Of a DNA stretch of 64,000 nt, positions 16,998 through 25,356 are shown piece by piece. The position numbers and the translations under genes were made by a program. This DNA comes from Arthrobacter gengyunqii (GTDB lineage Bacteria > Actinomycetota > Actinomycetes > Actinomycetales > Micrococcaceae), in NCBI RefSeq assembly GCF_023022985.1, contig NZ_CP095461.1, positions 1,054,001 to 1,118,000 of the forward strand, read 5' to 3'. Below the pieces are notes generated by a model, which saw only the letters and a program-made list of their open reading frames with translations, was not told the DNA's origin and ran no database searches. How positions within the stretch are numbered: the first letter of the stretch is position 1; the number at the start of each line of letters is the position of its first letter.

Positions 16998-19759
16998 GCG
17001 GTTCGGGCACTCTTCGGGCAGGCGATGCACCTGTCCTGCTGTTCGGCCGGGAACGGGAAGCGCAGGAGATTACCTCGCGGCTGCTGGAACCAGGGCGGCG
17101 CGGAGCAGTCATCGTGGGAGACGGCGGCATGGGCAAGTCGGCGCTCGCGGACCACGTCCTGGAGCAGCTGGACGGGATCGTCACCGCAACCTTCATCCAC
17201 GGCAGCCCGGTGCTGTCGCGCATGTCCTACGGTGTGCTCTCGCCCTATCTGGAGGCAGCCGGACCTGATGACATGGATTCTCCGCTGGCGGTGCTCCGCA
17301 CCATCCGGCGCTACTTCCGCCGGCTCAGCGAGACCGGAAGCCCCCAGCCGCTGCTGGTGATTGATGACGCCCAGTGGCTGGATGAGGCCAGCTGCCATGT
17401 GCTGACGCAGCTGGCCATGTCGGGAGAGCTGAGACTGCTGGTGCTGACCCGTCCACGTGCGCAGAACATCCATGAGCTGCTGTCGCTGGCTCGTGACGGG
17501 CTGCTGGCGCGCATCGACCTCGGTGCCTTATCGCCGGAAGCCGTCCACGAAGTGTGTTCGGGAATCCTGGGCGGACCCGTGCTGCGGGCTTCCTCGGCGC
17601 TGCTGTCCAGGGCATCGGGCGGCAACCCGTTGTACCTCAAGGCCCTGCTGGCCCAGTCACGCAGGCTGGGCCGCTTGGTTGCAGGCAACGGTGCCTGGTT
17701 CCTGCGCGGGGAACCCGACGGATTGGATGCCTCGGTGGTGGACCTGGTCAAGGGCCAGCTGAGTGCGCGGACCGCCGAGGAGCGGGAAACCCTGGAAACC
17801 CTGGCTTTGGCCCAGCCGCTGCCCCGTCCCGTGCTGCTAGCCGTGTGCGGACCGGCCGCAGTCCATGCCCTTCTCGCCGACGGGCTCGTGCAGGCCGCGC
17901 CGGGTCCTTCCGAGCCGCTTTCCCTGGCCCAGCCGCTGCACGCCGAGGTCATTCGGTTCCTGGTCCCTGCCGTGCGCAGCGCAGCCATCCGCGCCAAGGT
18001 GCTGACCGCGCTGGCGGAGACACACCCGCCGGAGGAGTCCGAGTCCGCCGAAAAGGCAGCTTGGCTGCGTCGGTTGGAGTGGGCACTGGACTGCGGTGAC
18101 GCCATCGCGGACGAGGAGCTGCTGCACGCAGCGAGGATGGCGAACGACGAGGGCCGGTCAGCCCTGGCACTCCGCTTTGGTTCCGCCGTCCGCCGTGCCG
18201 CCAACGTACTGCCTGCCCGGGTGGAAATTGCCGCCGCATCTGCGGAAACAGGCGAGTTTGCCCAGGCGCAGCTGCTGCTGGAGGGAATGCTGGAACCGGA
18301 AACACTCGCGCCGGATGAGGAAACCCTGGTCCGTGCCGGGTTGGCAGCGGCGCGGCTGTATCAGCGGACCGGCCGGAGCGGGGAGGAGCTGGACGCTCTT
18401 GCTGATGCGTGGTGCACGGCTTCGGCGAACCTGTCGGCGCGAAGCGGCGGGCCAGGGGAAGCAGCGGCCCACGTGTCCCGCGGCGCCGAACTCCTGCGTA
18501 TCCGTTCCCTGATGATGGCCGGCGACTACCCGTTGGCCCAGGACCGGCTTACGGCGTTTACCCGCGGACCGTTGCCCGAGCAGGCGGATCCGGAGGGACT
18601 TTGGGCCATCGTCGCACACGGACTGCTGACGGAAATCCTGATTTCCAGCGGAAGGATCGGCAGCGCACTCGAACACTCAGGGGCGGCCATGAAACTGATC
18701 GAGCGGATCGGCGGACCACTGCACGCGTACTGCGGATCCGTGGTGGTGCAGCACGCCCAGGCCCTGCTGCACGGAGGACAGTTCAGCGAGTTGGAACGGC
18801 TCCTGGCGGCAAAGCTGGAAGCCCCGGCGCACCAGCTCATCGCTTACGGCGGCACCCTCGGCGTGTTCGAGGGGGCAGTGGAAATCCAGCAGGGCCGGCT
18901 GCGTGAGGGGCTGCAGCGCCTGCATCCCGCCGTGGAAGCGCTGCGATTTTCCGACCCGCAGCTGCTGCTGCCCTATGCCCTGGGCCTTGCAGGCTACGCC
19001 TCAACCGTGGTCGGGGACCAGAATCAGACGGTCCGCTACGCCAAGGAGCTGCGCGGACTAAGCCGCAGGGGGCCGCGGGCGCTGTGGCTCGTGGGACAGG
19101 CCTATGCTGCCGCGGCCCTGGCCTCACCCGAACCCGGCGGAACCATACCGGTGAAACTGGCCGAAATCGCCGCACAGGCACGGGACGAAGGATTCCTCGC
19201 GGCTGAAAAAGACATTCTGGAGCTGTGCCTCGCCGTCGGCGACCTCCGGCAGGCGTCCCGGCTGCAGGAAGTCAGCGCAGGCTTTGAAGGCGGCGCAGCG
19301 CAGGCGCTGCATGCGTATGCTGCCGCCGTTGCCTCCGGAAACCCGGACCTGATGGTCTCCGCAGCAGATGAAGCGGTGCGGCACCGCAAGTATCTCCTGG
19401 CGGTGGAATCCATCGGCCATGCCATCCGTTTCTACGGAAGCCACGGCAATCTTCGCCGTCAGCGCGCCCTCATTCAGCAGCTGCGGCGGCGCCGCGGTGA
19501 ATTGGCCGGCGTCACTGTGTCCTATCTAAGCCCGTCGCTGCATCTGGTCCGGCTGACCCGCCGCGAACACGAGATCGTTGACCTGCTTCTCTCCGGTGCA
19601 AGCACCAAGGATGTGGCGGCGTACTTCACGCTGTCGCAGCGGACGGTGGAGGGCCATGTCTACCGGATTTATGTGAAACTGGGCATCAGCCGGCGTGCTG
19701 ATCTGGAGGGCGCCTACCGGGCGCTCGAACCCGGTGCCAGCCCCGCTTCCCTGGAGTAA
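16994..19759 (+). CDS. STAND-type NTPase with C-terminal LuxR DNA-binding domain (array member 5)
   Basis: A 921-aa regulator. FGRERE precedes Walker A GDGGMGKS at residues 42-49, and Walker B LLVIDDAQWLDE lies at about 120-131. The middle is helical, and the C-terminal LuxR domain has LTRREHEIVDLLLSG and LSQRTVEGHVYRIYVKLGIS. The NTPase is closest to member 2. It is translationally coupled to member 4 through an ATGA overlap with AAGGAA upstream. A strong terminator follows, so this gene ends the regulator array before the polysaccharide locus. Confidence 0.87.
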   Translation: MSGSGTLRAGDAPVLLFGREREAQEITSRLLEPGRRGAVIVGDGGMGKSALADHVLEQLDGIVTATFIHGSPVLSRMSYGVLSPYLEAAGPDDMDSPLAVLRTIRRYFRRLSETGSPQPLLVIDDAQWLDEASCHVLTQLAMSGELRLLVLTRPRAQNIHELLSLARDGLLARIDLGALSPEAVHEVCSGILGGPVLRASSALLSRASGGNPLYLKALLAQSRRLGRLVAGNGAWFLRGEPDGLDASVVDLVKGQLSARTAEERETLETLALAQPLPRPVLLAVCGPAAVHALLADGLVQAAPGPSEPLSLAQPLHAEVIRFLVPAVRSAAIRAKVLTALAETHPPEESESAEKAAWLRRLEWALDCGDAIADEELLHAARMANDEGRSALALRFGSAVRRAANVLPARVEIAAASAETGEFAQAQLLLEGMLEPETLAPDEETLVRAGLAAARLYQRTGRSGEELDALADAWCTASANLSARSGGPGEAAAHVSRGAELLRIRSLMMAGDYPLAQDRLTAFTRGPLPEQADPEGLWAIVAHGLLTEILISSGRIGSALEHSGAAMKLIERIGGPLHAYCGSVVVQHAQALLHGGQFSELERLLAAKLEAPAHQLIAYGGTLGVFEGAVEIQQGRLREGLQRLHPAVEALRFSDPQLLLPYALGLAGYASTVVGDQNQTVRYAKELRGLSRRGPRALWLVGQAYAAAALASPEPGGTIPVKLAEIAAQARDEGFLAAEKDILELCLAVGDLRQASRLQEVSAGFEGGAAQALHAYAAAVASGNPDLMVSAADEAVRHRKYLLAVESIGHAIRFYGSHGNLRRQRALIQQLRRRRGELAGVTVSYLSPSLHLVRLTRREHEIVDLLLSGASTKDVAAYFTLSQRTVEGHVYRIYVKLGISRRADLEGAYRALEPGASPASLE

Positions 19760-19783
19760 CCGCCGGGTCCGCTGCTAAAAATG

Positions 19784-19815
19784 CTGCCCGGTCCCTGGAC
19801 CGGGCAGTATTTTTT
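19784..19815 (+). terminator. Rho-independent terminator after the LuxR array
   Basis: CTGCCCGGTCC (19784-19794) pairs with GGACCGGGCAG (19797-19807) and is followed by TATTTTTT. This is a textbook intrinsic terminator that separates the regulator array from the polysaccharide genes. Confidence 0.9.
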
Positions 19816-20232
19816 GATGGTGGACCAAACCCGAACATGTTCCGTACATGCGTGAACTTTTTCCGTTTGCAAGTAGTGGTAGGTATACCCCCGGCAAAGG
19901 AAGAGATTGGGCAGCGGACATGAGTACGCATTACTCGTGCAGGGCATTAGCGGCGCTCATAGAATTTATTTTGTTGATTGATGTTTCGGGAATTGATGCG
20001 ACTGTCCGAGCAGGTTTCCTGCAAGCTTTGCACCGCGTTTCTTTGAGGGAATTGATTTCCTGGCGGAAATTGCGTCACTGCAAACGGACGGTTGCCCCGT
20101 ATCCAATCATCCGGCGTCCCTGACGCCGGTCCCCCGAGCGGGGTCGACGGTGTCGAAGCCTCTTGAGACCAAGGCTTCCCCCCAGCCGCCGTCGGCCCCT
20201 TCGGTAACAGTTAGAGCTTTGAGGGGGCTCGC
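19816..20232 (+). promoter_or_regulatory. Long regulatory region / 5' leader of the polysaccharide locus
   Basis: This 417-base stretch has no credible gene and is unusually AT-rich around 19950-20060. It holds a perfect palindrome GAACATGTTC (19833-19842) and a second palindrome GGTATACC (19882-19889) beside AAGTAGT. Nearer the gene are hairpins: GGCGTC-cct-GACGCC (20112-20126) and GAAGCCT/AGGCTTC (20155-20161 with 20172-20178). These may be operators and a structured leader controlling the gene at 20233. No known riboswitch was recognised. Confidence 0.4.
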
Positions 20233-21759
20233 ATGACTGAGGTTAAAGATCCGGAGATCCGGGAGGACTATCTTCCGCAGGCTTCGTTTTCCCATGCCAG
20301 GAGCTTCACACCGGCCCGGGCGCTGTCATCCAGTGACAGTGTGCGCTGGACCAACCGGTACCGCCGGATCCTGCTGGGATTCGATACGGCCGTGGTTGTC
20401 CAGGCCGTCATCCTGGCCCATGTGACACGTTTCGGTGTGGCCAATGAATCCATGACCGGTGAGAACATTTCCGTACCCTATTGGGCGGTATCCGGCATTG
20501 TTTGCGGAGCGTGGCTGGTGCTGCTGGCTGTTTACCGCTCCCGGGCCGTCGGAATTGCCGGGTCAGGAATCGATGAATACAAACGCGTCATCAGCGCCAC
20601 GTTCGCCGTAATGGGCCTCTTCGCTGTATTGATGCTGGTATTCCACCTGGATTTCTCCCGCGGCTATTTCGCCGGTGCATTTGTATCCGGCTTGGTCTGG
20701 CTCATTGTCTGCCGGTGGCTGGTCCGCTGCTGGCTCGGCCGGCAGCGGCGCAACGGGCGGTATCTAACGAAAGTCATCATCCTTGGCAGGCCCAAGGATG
20801 TCCGGCATGTGGCGCACCAGCTTCAGGGCAGGGGAGGTGCGGCCTACCAGGTGGTGGGAGCGGCACTGACCAGGCCAACGCAGGGGGACCTCTGGGTGGG
20901 GAGGCAGCGGGTTCCGGTGGTCGCAGACCGCAGCACCCTGGTGGACGCCGTGCGGCGGCTCAGCGCGGACGCGGTGATAGTGGCGGGCCCGCTCAAGGGC
21001 TACGGCGCATCAGTGCAGGAACTGGGATGGCAATTGGAGGAATCGGCAACCCAGCTCATTCTGACCACCGGCCTCACCAACGTGGCCGGGCCCAGGATTC
21101 ACTCCCGCCCGGTCGAGGGTCTTCCCCTGATGCATGTGGAGCTCCCGCAATACACCGGCGTAAAGCACGTGCTCAAGCGGGCTCTGGACATCGCCCTTTC
21201 AGCACTGGCCCTGTTGGTGCTCCTGCCCGTGTTTGCCGTGCTGGCGATGCTGATCCGGCGCGACAGTGACGGCCCGGCGATCTTCCGCCAGGAACGGGTG
21301 GGCCGCGGCGGCGAGGCTTTCACCATGTATAAGTTCCGCTCCATGGTCCTGTCGGCGGAGGAGGAACTGGAAAGCCTGCTGGACCGCAACGAGGGAGCGG
21401 GGGTGCTGTTCAAGATTCAGGGCGATCCGCGGGTGACCGGGGTGGGCCGCTGGCTGAGGAAGTACTCCCTGGATGAGCTGCCCCAATTCTGGAATGTCCT
21501 GTGCGGCCACATGTCCTTGGTTGGCCCCCGGCCTCCCCTGCCCGGCGAGGTGGCCAGATACGGCGACCGGGTGGGACGGCGCCTCTATATCAAGCCGGGG
21601 TTGACCGGCATGTGGCAGATCAACGGCCGTTCTGAACTGAACTGGAAGGACGGCGTCCGGCTGGACCTGTACTACGTCGAAAACTGGTCCCTGGCCGGAG
21701 ACCTGATCATCCTGTGGCGCACCTTCAAGGTGCTGTGGAAACCGGTGGGTGCTTACTGA
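20233..21759 (+). CDS. Exopolysaccharide priming glycosyltransferase (polyprenyl glycosylphosphotransferase)
   Basis: A 508-aa membrane enzyme of the WbaP/WcaJ type that would transfer a sugar-1-phosphate to undecaprenyl phosphate to start repeat-unit assembly. Several N-terminal membrane helices span residues 50-170, and a Rossmann-like CoA-binding segment follows (KVIILGRPKDV). The C-terminal bacterial sugar transferase domain starts at a membrane helix near residue 318 and carries QERVGRGGEAFTMYKFRSM, LRKYSLDELPQFWNVL, SLVGPRPPLPGE and PGLTGMWQINGRS. The ATG at 20233 has a GAGGGGG site upstream. Its stop overlaps the start of the next gene. The sugar specificity cannot be predicted. Confidence 0.93.
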   Translation: MTEVKDPEIREDYLPQASFSHARSFTPARALSSSDSVRWTNRYRRILLGFDTAVVVQAVILAHVTRFGVANESMTGENISVPYWAVSGIVCGAWLVLLAVYRSRAVGIAGSGIDEYKRVISATFAVMGLFAVLMLVFHLDFSRGYFAGAFVSGLVWLIVCRWLVRCWLGRQRRNGRYLTKVIILGRPKDVRHVAHQLQGRGGAAYQVVGAALTRPTQGDLWVGRQRVPVVADRSTLVDAVRRLSADAVIVAGPLKGYGASVQELGWQLEESATQLILTTGLTNVAGPRIHSRPVEGLPLMHVELPQYTGVKHVLKRALDIALSALALLVLLPVFAVLAMLIRRDSDGPAIFRQERVGRGGEAFTMYKFRSMVLSAEEELESLLDRNEGAGVLFKIQGDPRVTGVGRWLRKYSLDELPQFWNVLCGHMSLVGPRPPLPGEVARYGDRVGRRLYIKPGLTGMWQINGRSELNWKDGVRLDLYYVENWSLAGDLIILWRTFKVLWKPVGAY

Positions 21760-22211
21760 TGACGCTTCGCATCGGATACGCGGCGGGTGCCTATGACCTG
21801 TTTCATGTGGGCCATGTGAACATCCTGCGCCAGGCGCGGGCACACTGCGACATCCTGGTTGCGGGCGTGGTGTCGGATGAACTGTGTCTGGCCACCAAGG
21901 GCCGGCTCCCAGCCGTTCCCCTGAATGAACGCATGGAGATCCTGCGCCACATATCGCTCGTGGACCGGGTGGTCAGCGAAACGTCGCCGGACCGGCTGGA
22001 GGTGTGGCGGGAGGTGGGTTTCAATGTCTTCTTCAAGGGCGACGACTGGAAGGGCACCGAAAAGGGCATCGCCCTGGAGGGGCGCTTCCGGGGCGTGGGG
22101 GTGGACGTGGTGTATTTCCCGTACACCGTGCACACCTCGTCCACGATTCTGCGCCGTGCCCTGGACGCACTGGGCACCCCTGACCGCAGCGTTCCGCACC
22201 GGCAGGCCTGA
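21759..22211 (+). CDS. Glycerol-3-phosphate cytidylyltransferase-like nucleotidyltransferase
   Basis: A 150-aa single-domain enzyme of the cytidylyltransferase superfamily. The HxGH motif is HVGH at residues 16-19, and the C-terminal signature HTSSTILRR replaces the RTEGISTT of TagD. This family activates glycerol-3-phosphate (or a related polyol or aminoalcohol phosphate) with CTP. The ATG at 21759 overlaps the TGA of the priming transferase (ATGA-type junction), so the two are coupled. A CDP-alcohol phosphotransferase at 29298-30128 could use its product. The substrate is inferred from family only. Confidence 0.85.
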   Translation: MTLRIGYAAGAYDLFHVGHVNILRQARAHCDILVAGVVSDELCLATKGRLPAVPLNERMEILRHISLVDRVVSETSPDRLEVWREVGFNVFFKGDDWKGTEKGIALEGRFRGVGVDVVYFPYTVHTSSTILRRALDALGTPDRSVPHRQA

Positions 22212-22224
22212 CAGTCGGACGTCG

Positions 22225-23256
22225 TCAGCCGCCGTCGTACTTCCACACCCGCACATAATCGACCTGGAACACGGCTTTATCGACGGTGACGTCCGGATCC
22301 GCCGGATCCGGATATCCCCAGTCGGTGGAGCCGTACTGCAGGTTCAGCCGCATATGGAAGGGTGCGCCGGTGCCGAAGGCTGCGGCATAACCGGGGTGGT
22401 CCTCCCGGGCCACCGTCTTATAGGGCTGGCCGTTCACGAACCACGCCACGCCTGATGGCGTCCACTCCACCGCCCAGACGTGGAACTCCGTGTGCAGTCC
22501 GGTCAGCGGCGGGGTCCAGCCCATGGCCTTGTTCCCGCCGGACTGGTCAAAATGCAGCGACGCCTGAGACTTGTCCGCCGTGGACAGCCCAAAGGGTGCG
22601 GCCTCGTCGGTGCCGTAGGCCTCCATAATGTCGATCTCGCCCTCGGTGGCGCGCCCGTCCGGACGGAGCCAGAAAGCTGGCCAGATGCCCTGGGACCGGC
22701 CCGGCGGCAGCGGCAGTTTGGCCCGCATCTCCCAGCGGCCGTACTCCTGCGAGAAGGTGTCCGCACTGTCCAGGTATCCGGTGACAAAGTGCCGGTCCGA
22801 GGCCTCGCCGGCGGGCTGCGGCAGCCGCTCCCCGGTGATCGAGAGCAGCCCGTCGGCCACAGTGGCCTGGCGGCGGCTGATGACGGCCCGGTCATAGCTG
22901 AGGGAGCCGTGGGTGCCGTGGTCACGGACGGTCCACTGGGACAGCCCGCCGTCGAACTCGTCCCGAAAGACCGGCGTGCCCCAACCGGGGAGCCAGGCTT
23001 CGTCGGCCGGCATGTCCGGTGCCGGGTTCGGCCCCCGGCCGGTCACGGGGGACGAACCGACTGTCTGCCGGCTGGGGTAAGGAGCCTCCGGAACCGGTTG
23101 CAGTCCACTGCAGGCGCTCAGGGCAACCAGGGCCGGCGCCAGGAGGGTCCGGATGACAAGCGCCCGCCGGTGCCGGCGCCGGGGCAGGGGGCGGGGTGGC
23201 AGCTCAGGCAGCAGGAGCGGTGCCGCGGACCGGCCCGGAAGCAGCTGGGGCGTCAC
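22225..23256 (-). CDS. Secreted glycoside hydrolase family 16 lipoprotein
   Basis: A 343-aa protein with a basic N-terminal segment, a hydrophobic stretch and a lipobox LSAC (Cys49), so it is predicted to be membrane-anchored outside. The GH16 catalytic motif ExDxxE is EIDIMEAYG (Glu207, Asp209, Glu212), preceded by GIWPAFWL. GH16 enzymes cleave beta-1,3- or beta-1,4-glucans and galactans. In a polysaccharide locus it may trim or release the polymer, like ExoK or ExsH. The GTG at 23256 has a strong AGGAGGTGA site. It is encoded on the opposite strand to its neighbours and reads away from the Wzz gene. Confidence 0.92.
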   Translation of the reverse strand: MTPQLLPGRSAAPLLLPELPPRPLPRRRHRRALVIRTLLAPALVALSACSGLQPVPEAPYPSRQTVGSSPVTGRGPNPAPDMPADEAWLPGWGTPVFRDEFDGGLSQWTVRDHGTHGSLSYDRAVISRRQATVADGLLSITGERLPQPAGEASDRHFVTGYLDSADTFSQEYGRWEMRAKLPLPPGRSQGIWPAFWLRPDGRATEGEIDIMEAYGTDEAAPFGLSTADKSQASLHFDQSGGNKAMGWTPPLTGLHTEFHVWAVEWTPSGVAWFVNGQPYKTVAREDHPGYAAAFGTGAPFHMRLNLQYGSTDWGYPDPADPDVTVDKAVFQVDYVRVWKYDGG

Positions 23257-23454
23257 AGTGATGTCACCTCCTCACGGAATCGAATTTCAGAAAGTAATCG
23301 GGGTACCCAAGTAATTAAATAGCGGAAGCAAGTATTTAAACAATAAAGGTGAGCATTGTGTGCAGCATTTCGCATTGTTCTACCCGTGTGCAGTTCGACA
23401 GTTCACTTTAGGATTATTTGCAACGATGCGCCACCGTTAGCTGGGAGAATTAAA
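23257..23454. promoter_or_regulatory. Divergent promoter region between GH16 and Wzz-like genes
   Basis: This 198-base region is AT-rich for this genome. It contains the palindrome GGGTACCC (23301-23308) nested in TACCCAAGTAA (23304-23314). AAGTAAT occurs at 23292 and 23309, and AAGTATT near 23331. The repeats look like regulator half-sites serving both directions. No terminator or RNA gene is visible. Confidence 0.4.
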
Positions 23455-24198
23455 GTGAACTCGAACAAGCAACTTCCCGTTGTTGAAATGGGAGACTTTT
23501 TTAGTATTGTTTTCCGCCGCTGGAAAACGGTTCTGGGAGCCGCCGCGGTATGCGGTGCAGTGGGGGCAGGCCTGGGAGCCGCAGCCCCCGAAACCTACTC
23601 GGCCAGCGCCGCGCTGACCGTGGCCCCGCTGACCACGTCTCCTTTTGCGGCATCGCAGCAGCAGGTGAACATGGCCACCGAACGCGAAGTCATGGCGTCC
23701 CGGGAGGTCGCCGCCATTGCGGCCGACACCGTCGGCAACGCCAGCCCCGAGGACCTGATGGCGGAGACATCGGTGGCGGCGCCGTCGGGCTCGCAGGTAT
23801 TGAAGGTGACGGTCAAGGGCGTCGACGCGGAGAACACCGCCGCCAATGCCAACGCCCTCGCCGAGGCCTACCTCTTGTTCCGGACCCAGGGGGCGGAGGA
23901 TGTCGCCCACAGCCAGATTGCCGAGCTGGAGCGGAAGATCAGCGACCTGACGGCCAAGCGGACAACAGCCCCGGCGGACGAGGCTGCACTGTCCTCGCTG
24001 CAGGATCAGCTGGTGTCGCTGCGCCTGGTGGGGGAGGTGCCCGGCCGCGTGATCTCGCGGGCCACGGTTCCCGTGGACCCGGCGTCCCCCGGATTGCCGG
24101 TGGTCGTGGCCGGCACCGTGGCCTTCGGGCTGCTGGCCGGCTGCGGACTGGCTTTGGGCCGTGAACGAAGCCACCGCCTCAAGGGCGCCCGAGAGTAA
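23455..24198 (+). CDS. Wzz/YveK-type polysaccharide chain-length determinant
   Basis: A 247-aa membrane protein with an N-terminal membrane helix after the conserved opening VVEMGDFFSIVFRRWK, a periplasmic-type helical region (residues about 60-200) and a second membrane helix (VVVAGTVAFGLLAGCGLALG) preceded by PVDPASPGLP. This is the Wzz/polysaccharide co-polymerase topology without a fused BY-kinase domain. The GTG at 23455 is preferred because GGGAG lies upstream and the family motif starts directly after it; a further upstream start would add an atypical leader. No tyrosine kinase partner is encoded in the window. Confidence 0.88.
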   Translation: MNSNKQLPVVEMGDFFSIVFRRWKTVLGAAAVCGAVGAGLGAAAPETYSASAALTVAPLTTSPFAASQQQVNMATEREVMASREVAAIAADTVGNASPEDLMAETSVAAPSGSQVLKVTVKGVDAENTAANANALAEAYLLFRTQGAEDVAHSQIAELERKISDLTAKRTTAPADEAALSSLQDQLVSLRLVGEVPGRVISRATVPVDPASPGLPVVVAGTVAFGLLAGCGLALGRERSHRLKGARE

Positions 24199-24260
24199 CC
24201 CGGCAGCGGCCGCCGGGTAAGCAGCGGCTGCAACGACGCACCGCAATCAAAGGAGACCGG

Positions 24261-24710
24261 ATGAGAATCATGTTCGTGACATCGGGCGGCGGCCATCTCG
24301 CCCAATTGCTTCCCCTGCAGCCCTGGTGGAAGGACCACGGGCGGGAGTGGGTGACCTTTCGGCAGTCCGAGGTGGAAACCGCCCTGGCTGATGAGGACGT
24401 CACCTGGTGCTTTTTTCCCACCACCCGTCATCTGCCCAACGCGGTCCGCAACCTTTTCCTGTCCTGGCCGACGCTGCGGCGTTTCCGTCCGGACGTGGTG
24501 GTGTCCGCGGGGGCCGGCGTGAGCGTTCCCTTTTTCATCATGGCGCGCCTCATGGGAATACGCACGGTATACATCGAGTGCTTTGACCGGATTACCATGC
24601 CAACACTCAGCGGACGCATTTGTTACCCACTGTCAGACGCTTTTTGCATTCAATGGGAAGAGCAGCGGGAATTCTATCCCGAGGCCATTAACATAGGACA
24701 ACTGCTGTGA
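24261..24710 (+). CDS. Alg14-like glycosyltransferase membrane subunit
   Basis: A 149-aa protein that opens with RIMFVTSGGGHLAQLLPL, the glycine-rich signature of Alg14/PssD/EpsE-like subunits. It contains a membrane-associated stretch (VVVSAGAGVSVPFFIMARLMG). Alg14-type subunits recruit the catalytic Alg13-like partner to the membrane to add the second sugar on the lipid carrier. AAAGGAG precedes the ATG. The last four bases (GTGA) overlap the start of the Alg13-like gene, as is common for these split enzymes. Confidence 0.9.
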   Translation: MRIMFVTSGGGHLAQLLPLQPWWKDHGREWVTFRQSEVETALADEDVTWCFFPTTRHLPNAVRNLFLSWPTLRRFRPDVVVSAGAGVSVPFFIMARLMGIRTVYIECFDRITMPTLSGRICYPLSDAFCIQWEEQREFYPEAINIGQLL

Positions 24711-25264
24711 CTCAGGACTATCGGATCATCGTTTCCCTCGGCACCGATTTTCACCGCTTTGACCGGCTGGTGGATTGGGTGGACGAATGGTTGGAGTCCT
24801 TCGAGTCGCCGCCGTCCACCCTGGTGCAGTACGGCGCCAGCCGAAGTCCCCGGATGGCTCAGGGGATAGACCGCATGCCGCGGCAGGACCTGCTGGCGCT
24901 GTACCGGCAGGCGGACCTGGTGGTGGTGCAGGGCGGTCCCGGTTCCATCCTGGATGCCCGGGAAACCGGCCATCTTCCGGTGGCCGTGCCGCGGCTGCCG
25001 GAACTGCAGGAAGTGGTTGACAGCCATCAGGTGGCCTTCACCCAGGCCATGCACCGGCAGGGAGAAGCGGTCATGGCCTCATCGCTGGAAGAACTGATGC
25101 GGTTGGGATCCGCGGTGCTCGCTGACCCGGCGTCGGCACGGTCCCTGCCCCGCCAGGCCGGGGGAGCGGCGGCAGCCGAGCGACTGGAGCGCGTCGTGGC
25201 GGGGTTGGGTCCGGTTCCCCGGCCGCGGGTGTCCCTCCGCCGGCTTCGCCAGGTTTGGCTGTAA
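24707..25264 (+). CDS. Alg13-like glycosyltransferase catalytic subunit (GT28 C-terminal type)
   Basis: A 185-aa soluble protein starting at GTG 24707, overlapping the previous stop. It shows the family-28 C-terminal fold: VSLGTDFHRFDRLVDWV at the N terminus and the nucleotide-sugar site DLVVVQGGPGSILDARETGHLPVAVPR (residues about 70-96). With the Alg14-like partner it should form a two-subunit glycosyltransferase (PssD/PssE type). The donor sugar is not predictable. It is the last gene of the rightward group and meets the leftward wzx gene. Confidence 0.9.
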   Translation: MTQDYRIIVSLGTDFHRFDRLVDWVDEWLESFESPPSTLVQYGASRSPRMAQGIDRMPRQDLLALYRQADLVVVQGGPGSILDARETGHLPVAVPRLPELQEVVDSHQVAFTQAMHRQGEAVMASSLEELMRLGSAVLADPASARSLPRQAGGAAAAERLERVVAGLGPVPRPRVSLRRLRQVWL

Positions 25265-25319
25265 CGCCACGCTTGTAACGCCAAGCTTGCAACCCTGAGC
25301 TGGTCAACCCTGAGCTTGG
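25262..25319. repeat. Short degenerate tandem repeats between convergent genes
   Basis: Units TAACGCCACGCTTG, TAACGCCAAGCTTG, CAACCCTGAGCTGG and TCAACCCTGAGCTTGG follow each other directly after the Alg13-like stop. The AAGCTT cores let units pair with each other. The array may act as a bidirectional transcription end or may be decayed sequence. Confidence 0.4.
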
Positions 25320-25356
25320 AACCCGCACGCCGCGCGAAAGACCCGCTGCCGGTGCG

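Noticed and set aside
19833..19842. LexA (SOS) box
   Set aside because: GAAC and GTTC are separated by two bases, whereas the actinobacterial/Bacillus box needs four.
19848..20123. 91-codon open frame in the leader before the priming transferase
   Set aside because: No ribosome-binding site, no recognisable protein pattern, and it covers AT-rich regulatory sequence.
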